From contig NW_026570251.1 in NCBI RefSeq assembly GCF_019649055.1, forward strand, positions 62,001-126,000: a DNA stretch of 64,000 nt, written 5' to 3'. The position numbers and the translations under genes were made by a program. Positions 32,155 to 43,192 of the stretch are shown in pieces. The stretch is from Paramacrobiotus metropolitanus. Lineage: Eukaryota; Tardigrada; Eutardigrada; Parachela; Macrobiotidae. How positions within the stretch are numbered: the first letter of the stretch is position 1; each line of letters opens with the position of its first letter. The notes under the pieces are model-generated. The model did no database searches and had not been told where the DNA came from. It worked only from the letters and a program-made list of their open reading frames with translations.

Positions 32155-35100
32155 TTACCACTCAGGATCTTCAACAAAATTACCAGTATATTCAAAGTCC
32201 TCAGCTAAAACATTAGGAGTAAACCGTGTTAACAATTGGTTAACAGTTTCAAATTCAATAGAATTAACACATGGAAATGGAATATTCTTGTAGCCATGCG
32301 GATAAGTTTTAAAACCTTTTCCAATAACACGACTTGTTAATGTGCACGAGACACGACGAGTGAGGTTCACGTTCTGGATACTCAGATTCTCCATATTTCG
32401 TTTAAACGATAGTTCGTTGCAGGCAACGACGGTGGGCGGTCCTGAGCCGAATAAGATATCCTTCATAACGGCCATATTCACATTCTCCCTGAGACGATGA
32501 GTCTTCGGTATCCCCTTACATTTCATCCGCTGCTCCCCATCACTCAAGACTTGACAGTAGGACTTTTTTCCCAGTGCTGCCCATTCAACAAAATGTTTCC
32601 CGTTTAATTCATCCGAGAAATCCCCGATAATATTTCCAATCGGTGGTTCTGCCACTCCATGTCGGCTGATAAAGAAAATGGAATCGGTGTCGCAGTACAA
32701 GGTGTCCTCGTTTTTAATGCGCATGGCTTTCAACAGAACCAACTGCGCCAATTCGGTAGTAAATTTTCCAATGTACGGGTTACACCGCCGGTTTGGTGCT
32801 ACCCAATGAGACTTTTCGGAGTATGTGACGTCAACACAGGTTCCTTCATTTACCAGGCGAATATCCTTGGTATCAAACTGAGAGTTGAATACAACGTCTC
32901 TCATTTCTTGATACGTCTTGCAGTACTTATTTTGCTGGAACAGCGGCCTCATTACGTACCTATAACCAGAAACAGCGTGCAGATATGTGAAAGTATAAAT
33001 AGATGAATTTTCGTACCTGCCCCACGTTGAATTCGCTGCGATCTTTGCGCAGTACCGCAGTCCAGGGTTATCAACAACTTCCTCCGGGGCAAACACTATT
33101 CCGAGTGTTTTCTCGTACTGATTGCAATATTCAAGTTTCTCCTCATCGGTCAAAACACTTGACGGAAAGCCACTGTTAACAATCTTTTTCCGGATGAGCG
33201 ATAGGATAAATTCAGCAAATATTCCACCTTCCTTTGTTAAAGGATTGTACTTGCTGGTCCGTCCAAAATGATGCACTTCAAAAATTTCAACAATTTTGTA
33301 GCCATCCAGAACTGCTTGATTTAACATGGGCGTCGTCCAGGCTCCCTCAAACATACGCTCCGAGTCATCATGACCACAAGGAAAGGCAATATTAATATCG
33401 ATAGAGCACTGGCGGCAAAGGGTGTACACAATTCTTCCGTCAGGTAGACGTAGAGGCAATGTAGGAATGAACAAATTAGCAGGCGGGAGTACTACACAAT
33501 GAACAACGCCAAAATACCGGGAAATGTCGTAATCGAAGTCGTGAAGTACAATTTCAGGATGGCCAATCGGGAACTCCCCAAAAACCATAACTGAAGGATA
33601 CAGGGAAATAACGTCATACGTTTTTCCTTTATTTGGCAGCTGAATGGACTCATACAGCGAAAAAACTTCGGTCCTCCCTCCGACCAAACTGCCGCGGACG
33701 TCCAGCCGTGGGCGAAACTTCAAGGATTTTATCATTCCAGCTTTCTTTTCCTGGTCAAACTCGCACTCGTACTTGATCACCAGTGCCTGTACATTCGGGT
33801 CCGATTGGATCGCTAGATTCGTTTTCACAGTCTCTTCGCGAATTTCTCCAAACGTTTTCATGCGTACAGTATTCATCCTCGAAGGGTCCGGGAAATGTAT
33901 GGCACAGCCGTGCCAAAAACATCCATGAAACTGGTACACCGTTTTTTCCACGGGATCCCACCCGTCTACGGGAAACTGCTTGATACGTTTTTCTCCTCCA
34001 GGAGAGCGGCAAGTTTGGATTTTCACCCCTGAGATACGTTCCATATGCGCCATCCATTCCAACGCTTTGTTGCTTTGGTTATGTCGACTGCCGTAGCCGG
34101 AAGATGGCATGATCCCGATGCATTTTTCCGCGAGAAAATGCACTTGAAATCCTAGCATGACAGCGCTTGGATTCGTAGGCTGCTCGAAACACTGAATTCC
34201 CGGAAATAACTCTTCGAAGCTCTTCTGCGTGATTTTGCAACATTCTCGTAGAACCAAGACGTCGTTGGTGCAGTATAGATCCAGTTCATCTTTGAGATTA
34301 TATACCTTTAACTGTTTTTCCGCATACCATTCATCAAATTCTTTCTTTTTCTTAGGATCCATAAGGCTGTAGTCAAACAGCTCTTTTTTCCGGAATAGGG
34401 CCAACGTATTCTGCATTGACGGGAATATTAAAGCGGTAAGGAAAAAATCCTTTGGCCACTAAATTGGCGATCCCAAGATCGATTGGTAACTGCGCCAACG
34501 AGCGGGGCATGAAGGAGAGGCTGTCAATGAAACGTGCGTCCGGACCGGGAACGGTAATCATTGTGACATGTGTTCCATCCTGCATTTTACGGGGCAAATG
34601 ACCTTCGCGCTCCAATGCACGAAGAATGAACAAATGATCATAGTTTCGGCCATTATGAGATAAAAATACACAAGACTTTGTCTTTTTGAAGACAAATTGC
34701 AAAAATTCTTCGGCGCATTTTGGCCCAGAGTATCTGAGGATAAAGTCATCGTCGTGTAACGCCATCACAACCAAATAATTTGGATAATGGTATCGGTCTG
34801 CGTCAAAGCCGGATTCGAAATCGAACACGAACTTCTTTTTGATGAAAATTCCCGTATCGCCTTCATCCAAGTCCTCCTGTATGCCATTACCGGTAGAATC
34901 AGCTCCATCTTCTTCAATGAATCCATCCAGGCTGCTGTGATCTTCGTCGCCAGCATTATCGTCATCACTGTCAGCAACGGTACTTGTCGGAATGCTTTTT
35001 GTGCCACGCTTTTTTCTTTTCTTTCCAGCCTCCAGAGCTTTCGTCCCGGCAAGAATATAGCAAAGATGATCACTTTCGCAAAATTCTCGACAATTATTGC

Positions 35101-36240
35101 AGAACACAGCGTTACACTCATGTGGGTCCGAGAAGTGCCTACCATCCGGCGGGGCAATGTATTTCCCACAGTCCAAGCATTTAGTCCATGCCTCGCACAC
35201 GGTTTTCTCTCCATTTGTCCTTCGCGCAATAGTTTTTTCGTGCAAATCAAAGCACTTTTTCGAGAAGAATGTCCGATTGCACTTGTTACAGTGGTGCTTG
35301 CCAGCCGGAGGACCACAGAAGTACTGAAAACACGCTGCGCATGGTCTTGTGCATCTGTGATTAGTTTTCTGGTACGCAAAGTCTCCACAAATTTCACAAC
35401 GAAAGTATTTTCCAACAAGAGCCCAAGGTTTCGACACGCAGTCGAAATGGTTGCGGCTGTACACAAGCGCAACTACGTTTTTCCGATGTGGAGAGTTGTA
35501 CATGATATTCAAATCCAGGTCGGCGTCAAAAATGATCAATTGGCAGTCATATTCATTATACAGCAGCCAGGAAAACTTGTCCACATCTTCGAACGAGCAT
35601 GGTCTCTTTGGGTCAACCTTGGCTTCGCGGCATAGCTTCCTTGCTGCGGTAAATTGCGCTGCGTAGCGCGAATCCTTAATTGACTTTTGGTTTCTTTGTT
35701 TCAATGCGATGGCCAAACCGATGGCGATTGCTCTTGAGCAGCATAAAGAGTCATTCGGATCTTTATCAAGGTTAGACTGTACCTTGATTACACACTTTTT
35801 TTCTCCAAATAATCGGCAATTTTGAACGTAGTGTTGCGCAGCACCCGTCCAGCTCCCTGTACGTCCCGGCATAAGGTGAACGTGTACCGGACACGGTTAT
35901 CCAGGACGAAAAAAGCTCCTCCAGAGCGATTGATGCGGTCAATTATTGCCAAAATGGTTTCAGGTTTTAGATCCTGAGCAGGCATGACGGGAGTGGAGAA
36001 CGTGGAGTCTATGTGCTCCGGATGACGGAATACCATACGAACCCTATCGTTCGGGTTTACACAATGTTCCCGAAATAGGGTTCCAATAAGCTGTTCATAA
36101 AACTTCCCCAGCGCATATTCTGCTTCGGCAAAACTCATCGTTTCATATGGAATCACATGATGAACCGTAAAGTTGTCTTCCAAAGTCCGGAAGGCGTTGC
36201 CACGAACCGTTGTTCGCGTTGCTTCCTCGATCATGAACAT
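32155..36240 (-). CDS. protein-primed family B DNA polymerase, frame broken twice
   Basis: Replicates the element. It is spread over three overlapping frames in order: 36240-35788 (N-terminal domain), 35872-34373 (linker with Cys/His-rich zinc ribbons, then exonuclease) and 34416-32155 (rest of exonuclease plus polymerase). Exonuclease motifs are FDFESG, HNGRNYDHLF and YCTNDVLVL. Polymerase motifs are DVISLYPSVM (A), KIAANSTWG (B) and YCDTDSIFF (C). An embedded FHGCFWHGC block, also known in Polinton polymerases, lies between exonuclease and motif A. Total length near 1,350 residues fits pPolB. Both breaks fall in A runs, near 35790-35796 and near 34386-34391, with no other stop anywhere, so either the assembly miscounted the runs or the gene died recently. 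Confidence 0.9.
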
Positions 36241-37066
36241 CCTACAAAGTGTAAATCTCTTTAGTGAACTGCGATGAATAAGTTAGAGGAGACTGTAAGA
36301 AGAGTAGACTGACAAACAGAGACGTGTGCAAAGCCATGCAGATGTTAAAATTCGTTTATGAGCCGTTGCAACTGGCGCGCTTACTAAAACTATGTACCGA
36401 GTGTAGAATATAAAGGCGTGGCATATCTTCAGAACGTCCCTGTTCGATTTTCGTTGCCGGTTTTTTCTTTGCATCGTCATAGATTGCATTTAGGAAGTAA
36501 TAAACAAATATTTAAATAATGTTAACGCATAACATAGCAAGAAATATTTAAACAGTTTTGATGGCACATATTTAAGCGAAAGAGTGAATTGCATCTAATG
36601 CGCATTCTCTGTGCGCTTTTTATTATTGCACCATTATAGACCAGAACGAAAATCGTAATTTGTGTATTTGAGCTTCCAAATTAGCGTCGAGATCACACGA
36701 ACCCGATAAACTCAAACCGCATCAAATATTTGCGATTTAATCATGAAATATCGCTACATTATTAAATCGTATAGAGGTGGGGAACAAACAACCTTTTCTT
36801 GCTAAACGGTTAAGTGGACATGGATTCGGAAATCACTATAGTTGTGTTTAACTACTGTGCTCCCCCGACATCCATGCACATTATACCGAAGTTATAAAGC
36901 AATTACAAAGCTCCCAGTAATAACAAAAGTTGATAACCCTGAAATCAGCAGTATCTCTATTATTGAGCTAGGAGATGGTAGAGATGGTAGCTTATCAAAA
37001 AAAGCGATTTTTCATAAGTATTCCACAGGATATTGATAAATTATTATGATAAACTATTTTTTATAT

Positions 37067-37410
37067 ATGAGTTGTCAAATATACAGCGCCATTCGTACAT
37101 ATTTACAGACAAATATATATAGTGCACATTAAATTTTGCAAAGGCTGTTGGCGACATTTATGCGACATAGAAAAACATTTATGCGACTAATATTTCCCGA
37201 TTGTTTTCTGTGAGATATGTGTGCCATATTCCCGATATATCTACCCCATTTTATTATGCTCGATATTCTGACTGAATTTACTGAGCACATAAAATTTATA
37301 GTAGCATGTAAGTCTGACTTCCGGCCGAACACCGCTAACCAATAAATCGTAGTCTATCGAGCAATAGACAGTACTGGGAATAGATCTGATAAACATTTCT
37401 GGAGTTGCGG
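37067..37410 (+). repeat. direct repeat, copy 1
   Basis: About 340 bp, recurring at 37433-37940. Shared blocks include GTTGTCAAA(T/C)ATACAGCGC, AATATTTCCCGAT, CATGTAAGTCTGACTT and CCGCTAACCAATAAATCG, ending with GATAAACATTTCTGGAGTT. Confidence 0.8.
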
Positions 37411-37432
37411 TTAAATTTGTGGCTTCAGTATT

Positions 37433-37940
37433 TAGTTGTCAAACATACAGCGCGATTCGCACATATTCAGAAACAATATAGCGCAAAATAAAATCCCAAA
37501 GAGAAAATACGAGAAAATATTTATGCGACAAATATTTCCCGATAGTTTTCTGCGTGATATATTACCAGCAGTTCCGCAGCTGCGTTTCAATGCAGCATCT
37601 ATCCTTGGCACTATAGACGGAGAGGATAGCTTAAACGAAGTTTTGCTGTTGTGAAAAATGTAATGTGTTTAGTTTTCTTCCACCTGATTTGTCCATTGGT
37701 TATTAATTGCGTGATATGTGTGCGATATTCCCGATATTCTGCCCCGTGTTATTATTATTGCTGGATTTTTTGACTGAATTCACTTAGCATACAAAATTCG
37801 TAGTATCATGTAAGTCTGACTTTCGGCCGAATTATGTATGAATTTCGCCCATAACAAACACCGCTAACCAATAAATCGCACTCTATCGAGCAATATGCTG
37901 GGAATAAATCCGATAAACATTTCTGGAGTTCACTACCATT
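37433..37940 (+). repeat. direct repeat, copy 2, with a 150-bp insertion
   Basis: Matches 37067-37410 in two parts (37433-37560 and 37711-37940). The intervening 150 bp has no counterpart in copy 1 and has higher GC. Whether copy 2 gained it or copy 1 lost it is unclear. Confidence 0.75.
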
Positions 37941-38086
37941 AAAGCAAACATGAAATGAAATGTTTCAATGAAATTCATCTAAGCAGATATATTAATCCCA
38001 GACTCTGAAAGATTCGCTCCAGAAAATTATTACGAACTGACGTCTCGTTCGTAAAGTAACTTTTTTACTGCTTGCGACATACTGTG

Positions 38087-38155
38087 GTCAAGTGTACAGC
38101 GCGATGAGCGTGAGTTTTCAAGGCTCTGAGTTCGAGTCTCAGTAATTATTTTTTT
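38087..38155 (+). ncRNA. tRNA-like A-box/B-box unit 2
   Basis: TGGTCAAGTG (A-box-like), a B-box in the form GAGTTCGAGTCTC flanked by a perfect 5-bp T-stem (CTGAG/CTCAG), and a T run 8-9 bases later. Spacing equals that of unit 1. The acceptor and D stems are not obvious, so a functional tRNA is doubtful; a Pol III-transcribed tRNA-like RNA is possible. Confidence 0.4.
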
Positions 38156-38448
38156 ATTGTTTTCAGTCACTGACCATTAAAAAATTGAATCAAACAGTGC
38201 CATATCGAATAACAGATACAACAAACGAGGTATGCAGTCTTAATCGGCTTTTGGTTCGGTTTTATTAAGTTATGGCAGCACAAGCTAGTTACAACGCTAA
38301 TCAACATAAGCACGAACACACTGATGCAAAATTAAACACACACACGATACACTGACGATTCGGTGATGAACTAATGCGATAAATTACATGGAGCAAATTT
38401 TTGATGCAATTATCCGGTGACAATATAGTTCTCACACACACAACACGC

Positions 38449-38626
38449 TTATGACCGCATTCTCACGTAATTAATAACTCGCCTATATTATCAATAATAT
38501 TCGTTATTTGATATTTTTTATGATATTCATGACCCGTTTATGACCACATTCTCACGTAATTAAAAACTCGCCTATTTTATCAATAATATTCGTTATTTGA
38601 TATTTTTTATGATATTTATGATGAGT
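38449..38626 (+). repeat. 89-bp tandem duplication
   Basis: Two copies start at 38449 and 38538 (TTATGACC(G/A)CATTCTCACG), differing at only a few positions. AT-rich and non-coding, inside the Polinton. Confidence 0.9.
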
Positions 38627-38698
38627 ACATACGCATTCCCATGCAGATATGGTTACTCTTTGATTTATCTCGCTTGTTACCGATGAAATTTTACGCGC

Positions 38699-38779
38699 GT
38701 TGACACATTAACGCTAACTCAGCGCTCAGTGCATTAGTTTTCTTACTTGAGGTTCCGAGTTCGGTTCCCAATGTCAATT
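38699..38779 (+). ncRNA. tRNA-like A-box/B-box unit 3
   Basis: The 5' GTTGACA (38699-38705) can pair with TGTCAAT just before a nine-T run, giving a 7-bp acceptor-like stem with one G-T pair. Between them lie an A-box-like TAACTCAGCG and a B-box-like GAGTTCGGTTCC at tRNA spacing. D and T stems are imperfect. Best described as tRNA-like. Confidence 0.4.
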
Positions 38780-39277
38780 TTTTTTTATTCTTGCTTTTAT
38801 TAATACAGCTGATTTTAAAACACATAATGAGAGAACATAAATAATGCCAGAACGCAAATAAGGAATAAAAAATTATTCGGACGATGGGCGATACTCACGA
38901 AAATACAAGGTTTCCCAAAAGTTTTTAATAAAATCTAAATGTTTCTCTTTGGCCCAGCGACGTTTTTGTTTCTTCTTCTCTTTTCTTTTACACCTACAGT
39001 AATTCGTTTTATTCAGTTAATAAGAAGCACAACGGAAATAACAAGATAACATAACATAATAACAAGATGCCACATTATTAAAATTATTTGGCATGCACCC
39101 GCTGACATGAGATGCATTCATGCAAGAAAACTCAGCAAAATCATCGCAATACTGCATTAATGCGGACCCAGGAATAATATTGACAGGAATAGAAGGAATA
39201 ATACTAACACTATGTAGACAGTATTGTAAACAAGTGCGCAATTCAGTTAATACGGCAAAAGCTACGAGAAGTAAAAC

Positions 39278-41156
39278 CTACTTAGGATCAGCGGATCCTT
39301 CGGCATCGGGAGCAGGTGAAGCGATTCCACCGGCTTCCTCCAAAGCCTTCTCGGCCACGTCCATTGCCATTGGCGGGAAGTCGTCGTCCACAATTCCGGA
39401 CGTACCGATCCCTCCGGCATGTTGGGCCACATAGTTGGCCATGTAGCCTAAAGAAAATTCGGTTACTGCGGTTAGGCTCTATAAACTGCTGCTAAAAAAT
39501 ATATTCCTGCTGTTAAAAAATATATAAATTCGGTTAGACTCTATAAACTGCTGCTAAAAAATATATTCCTCTAATTTTATTTTCCGGTCTAAAATAAATT
39601 GGAAAACATTTTCTACTGATTTTATTTACCGACTAAAAATACATCGGAAAATATATTCCACTGATTTAATTTACCGAACGAAAATAAATCGGGAAATATA
39701 AATTCACTCACTCTGCTGCGATCCTCGAGTGCGTTTCACACTTGGCCCAGCTTGTCCGGTGGAAGATGTAGCCTCCTGGCTCATGCAGCTAGCTCCAGGC
39801 TGCGACAGCCGCTTGTTCTGTGTACCGCCGGACGGTCTAAAGTACCCGGGTAATGTTGATGGATTTTGGCGCATATCTAGATAGATAACGGAATAATAAA
39901 TATACAAGTGCTAATATGCGATTAAATTTTACTTACTTGGCTGTGCTCCACGCTGGAACTGTACGCCTGAGGGCCCCGCCACTGGATTACTGGGTCCAGA
40001 TGCCCCCCATCCGGTGCCTGCTTCACGTGCCGGAAGCTGCTGCTTCGGTCCGGATTCCGCCGGACCAGTGGTTTTGTATGCCCATCCCGGCAAGCGCAAG
40101 TTGGCATTGGCATGGGTGCCGTGCCAATCGTTTCCGCTTCGCTCTTCATGCAACTCCTGGGCGGCGGACAAGACGCCTAGGATACGTTCAGCTTATGCGC
40201 AATAACAATTATATTCAATCTTAGAAATCTTAGAAATTATTTTTTGTAAATAAATTCCTAAAAAATATGATCGGGAAAATATGTTATGAAAAATCTCATT
40301 GTAACTTACCGGCGTTTCCGTTGGAACCAGCGCGATGAAATTCAAACAGCCGGCCATTTTGCTCAACATAACCATCATTTTGAACGATGATGGAGGTCTC
40401 AGTGGTTCGGAAAGGAATGTCCGGCATTCCTGGATTCGGATAGCACTGTCTCGATAAATTTTCGAACGACAGTATTCCTGCTGGCGGATACGGATTGTAA
40501 ATCGGACCAGGAATTAGCTCCATGACCACCTGTTCATTATTTTCAACCACATGTAGAAATTCGATCAGTTTGTGCGCCTGCAAATAAAATCGGTTAATAT
40601 TTAAGCAACAATTTCTACACAGTGATATTGCAAAGCAAAATTCACTCAATTACAATATAAAAAGTACTTGACATACCCACAAAACCATTTTCCGTGTCAT
40701 CGTGTCCACAGTTTTCTCATTGTAGTAATCCTGCCGCTGCTGACCACGAAATCCCACAGGGGTGACACCGCGCATCGGATCGTTGGCATCAATCCAAGTG
40801 ACCCGACGCTGATCAATTCTTTTATTCCCGTCAACGATTTGGACAACGGAAAACGCCATCGGTGCGTCTGGATCTCCCCACAGATAAATCAGGGTCTTGT
40901 CACATCCGAAAAGATACTCTGCCCCTGATCGTCGATCTCTCTGGGGCAACAGCGTCATCCCCAAATTAGTGGCGGCGGTAAGGTCGTTTTGTGTCAGCGC
41001 ATTAAAGTTGTGAGGATCCAGATGAAACCCCAAGGTATTCTCCAACGGTCTTGGAGGTTGCATCTGTTCCGAATTAACATCATAGTAGGGGACCGGTGTT
41101 CCATGGGGGGCAGCGTTGCCGTGCCGCACCGAACGTTTGAACGCGCGTGGGTCCAT
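39278..41156 (-). CDS. Polinton cargo gene, five exons, unknown function
   Basis: Exons 41156-40677, 40577-40310, 40176-39937, 39876-39712 and 39447-39278 join with GT/AG borders and compatible phases into one 440-residue frame ending at TAG 39278-39280. Start is ATG 41156 (MDPRAFKRSVRHG). The first two exons encode a globular alpha/beta domain (NALTQNDLTAATNLGM; LIYLWGDPDAPMAFSVVQIV; FLHVVENNEQVVMELI). The third and fourth are low-complexity, rich in Gly, Pro, Ser and Gln. The last is acidic (VDDDFPPMAMDVAEKALEE). No signal peptide or membrane helix. I recognise no family. The exon structure is unlike the intronless virion genes and points to host origin or long host residence. It is head-to-head with the leucine-rich-repeat gene. 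Confidence 0.7.
39455..39700 (+). repeat. degenerate AT-rich repeats in intron 4
   Basis: The block GGTTAG(G/A)CTCTATAAACTGC followed by TGCTAAAAAATATATTCCT occurs twice, then several diverged units built on TTTACCG...AAATAAAT...GGAAAATAT. It fills the intron between exons 4 and 5 of the minus-strand cargo gene. Confidence 0.7.
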
Positions 41157-41409
41157 TGTGGAATAAAATCGAACTTGGGATGTTGTTGACAATCTGAATT
41201 TAAGAAAATATTAAAACGTCCGAAATGCAGATTTAGGAGCTTAATGAAATCATCACAAGCGCGGGGTTTTTATACCTCTCGGTCTATACTACATCATGCT
41301 TGGAAAATCCTGCTCACAATGCAACTCCTGCCCACAACTCCTGCCCACAATTCCATTTTTCTGTATTATTTCGGCGATTCATCTTCTCTTTGGAATCTTA
41401 TTGGTCACA
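41157..41409. promoter_or_regulatory. shared divergent promoter region
   Basis: The 253 bp between the ATG of the minus-strand five-exon gene and the ATG of the plus-strand leucine-rich-repeat gene must hold both promoters and leaders. There is a repeated CTCCTGCCCACAA motif near 41325-41350. No clear TATA box was identified. Confidence 0.4.
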
Positions 41410-42627
41410 ATGCATTTCAGTGTGTTGGTCTTGCTCCTTGGGAGCGCTTTCATCCATCTCAGCGCAGGAGGCGTGTTTCCAGAAGATTGCATCGTCGAGG
41501 ATTTGCAGGGAGTGCTCGACTGCAGCTCATCATCGCTGCAGGAGTTCCCCGCAGGTGTCGGTACCTATCCATCCGCGAAACTCCTTTATTTCCAGAACAA
41601 TGAATTGTCTGTCATCCCACCTCCTTCATCCATCATGGAAATGTTTCCGAATGTTACCTACTTGGACATCCGCGGCAATCCCCTCCCTTGCATGGTTCCT
41701 ACTGATTTGTTTACGGTTGTCGCTGATTGTACGTACAAATACAATTCTAGAAAAATATTTTACGGGTATTGTTGTCCGTGCCAAATAACGTAGAACAAAT
41801 AACTTTTGCTGAAAATATTATGTCGAATTTACTCTCTGCTGAAAATATTTGCCGCACTGTATTTATGTGGAATTTATTTTCTGCTGAAAATATTTGCCGC
41901 GCTATATTCATCTGGAAAATAATTTACGGTGAAAATATTTGCCGCATTATATTATTGCGGAAATTATTTTACTAACATTTGATTTGCCGCACTGTATTTA
42001 TGTGGAATTTATTTTCTGCTGAAAATATTTGCCGCATTATATTATTGCGGAAAATTATTTTACTAACATCTGATTTGCCGCATTACATTATTGCGGAAAT
42101 TATTTTACTAACATTTGATTTGCCGCACTGTATTTATGTGGAATTTATTTTCTGCTGAAAATATTTGCAGTAATGCCCCCACTTTGCAGGTTTCGTTACT
42201 TCTTCAACTACCACGGAGACAAGCGATATCGAGTCGACCCAGATCACATCCCGTGAAGTTCTCACTGATGCGCCCACGGTACCGAAAAGTGCTCCGACTG
42301 GCAGTTCAACATCTTCCCAGTCTGTCATGACGCCAAACCCACCGATTACCGCTCCCACAAGTGGTAGGTAATTCAGCCGTATATTTATTGTATGGTTTTA
42401 AATCGTATTATTTTAAAATTTCTATAGCTTCTACCGAAACTGAAATGACAGCCGGGAACGTCATTTATGCTGCTGTCGGGGCGTTCGCTGCTCTCTTCGC
42501 TTGCGGATCGATCGGTTGCGTGCTGTGCCGTTCTTGCCGACGCTCAGAGCGCCTTGCCCAGGATCCCCGGCGCGATGCAATTGAAATGGGCGAGGTGTCT
42601 CCCATTGTTGAGACGACCGACCTGTAA
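41410..42627 (+). CDS. leucine-rich-repeat type I membrane protein, three exons
   Basis: A cell-surface-like protein carried near the right end of the Polinton. Exons 41410-41728, 42190-42363 and 42428-42627 have GT/AG borders, matching phases and a 230-residue frame. From ATG 41410 there is a signal peptide (MHFSVLVLLLGSAFIHLSAG), an N-terminal Cys pair, a short leucine-rich array (KLLYFQNNELSVIP; VTYLDIRGNPLPC) and a Cys cap. Exon 2 encodes a Ser/Thr/Pro-rich stalk like a mucin linker. Exon 3 encodes one membrane helix (VIYAAVGAFAALFACGSIGC), a Cys/Arg stop-transfer region and a 35-residue tail. Upstream in-frame starts exist (41296), but the signal peptide favours 41410. It is an animal-type receptor layout, so a captured host gene acting at the cell surface, as ligand binder or decoy, is the natural reading, though function is unproven. 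Confidence 0.75.
41790..42170 (+). repeat. minisatellite in intron 1 of the LRR gene
   Basis: About six imperfect units built from GAAAATATTTGCCGC, then (ACTGTATTTATG or ATTATATTATTG), then TGGAA...TTATTTT. They fill almost the whole intron between exons 1 and 2. Confidence 0.85.
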
Positions 42628-43192
42628 GCCCATTGTGTCTCACCAGTGTACATACATTTCTTTTGTTGCTCAGCGGCATTGCCGTAGTGTATAGAACTAA
42701 AGCTGATGATCAGTAGATGATTGATCTTTATGAATTTTTATGGATTTTATTCTGCGCGCCTTTTCTTGTCCATTCAGCGGAATGCTGGTGAGCCGTACAA
42801 ACTAGTACTAATGATCTGGAGATGATTGATTTTTATGGATTTGTTTTGTTAAGTTTTTCTCGTTGATTCAGCAGTGATGGGATTTGTGTTATTGTACAAA
42901 GCAGCCGTATTTTGTTTGCGAATGAATCTCTGTTTTATAGATTTCATACTCTATTCGACCTGAAAAAGAACTGTAAATAAAAGTCCAGTGAATTACCTGA
43001 ATATTAAATACTAAAGAATAAATAAATACATATTAAATAATTCTATAATGAAAAAAAATTAATTCAAATAATTAACAAATTAACACCATACGTAGCGGCC
43101 ACGTACACGTACATGATATAGTACACACAGACCGTTGACACGCACCGTTGCACACTAATTAGTGGCGATCAGCTGATGCCGACCACCTGCCG
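42628..43192. other. non-coding right end of the Polinton
   Basis: Between the LRR gene stop and the right terminal repeat. AT-rich. A short diverged duplication (CTGATGATCAGTAGATGATTGA and a like block near 42810) is seen. No gene. Confidence 0.5.

Larger units (their letters stand above)
36241..39277. other. 3-kb non-coding zone of the Polinton
   Basis: No supported gene. It contains a duplicated block (37067-37410 and 37433-37940), an 89-bp tandem pair (38449-38626) and two tRNA-like units. It separates the polymerase from the spliced cargo genes and is much more AT-rich than the core. Confidence 0.7.

Noticed and set aside
34787-35635. 282-codon plus-strand frame
   Set aside because: It is the antisense of the polymerase exonuclease and zinc-ribbon region; no domain in this direction.
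34373-35872. Programmed ribosomal frameshifting in the polymerase gene
   Set aside because: One break would need a -1 and the other a +1 shift, and no canonical slippery heptamer in the right phase with a downstream structure was found; homopolymer error or mutation is simpler.
37436-37654. 72-codon frame in the duplicated Polinton zone
   Set aside because: It crosses the repeat and its 150-bp insertion; no counterpart in the other copy and no domain.
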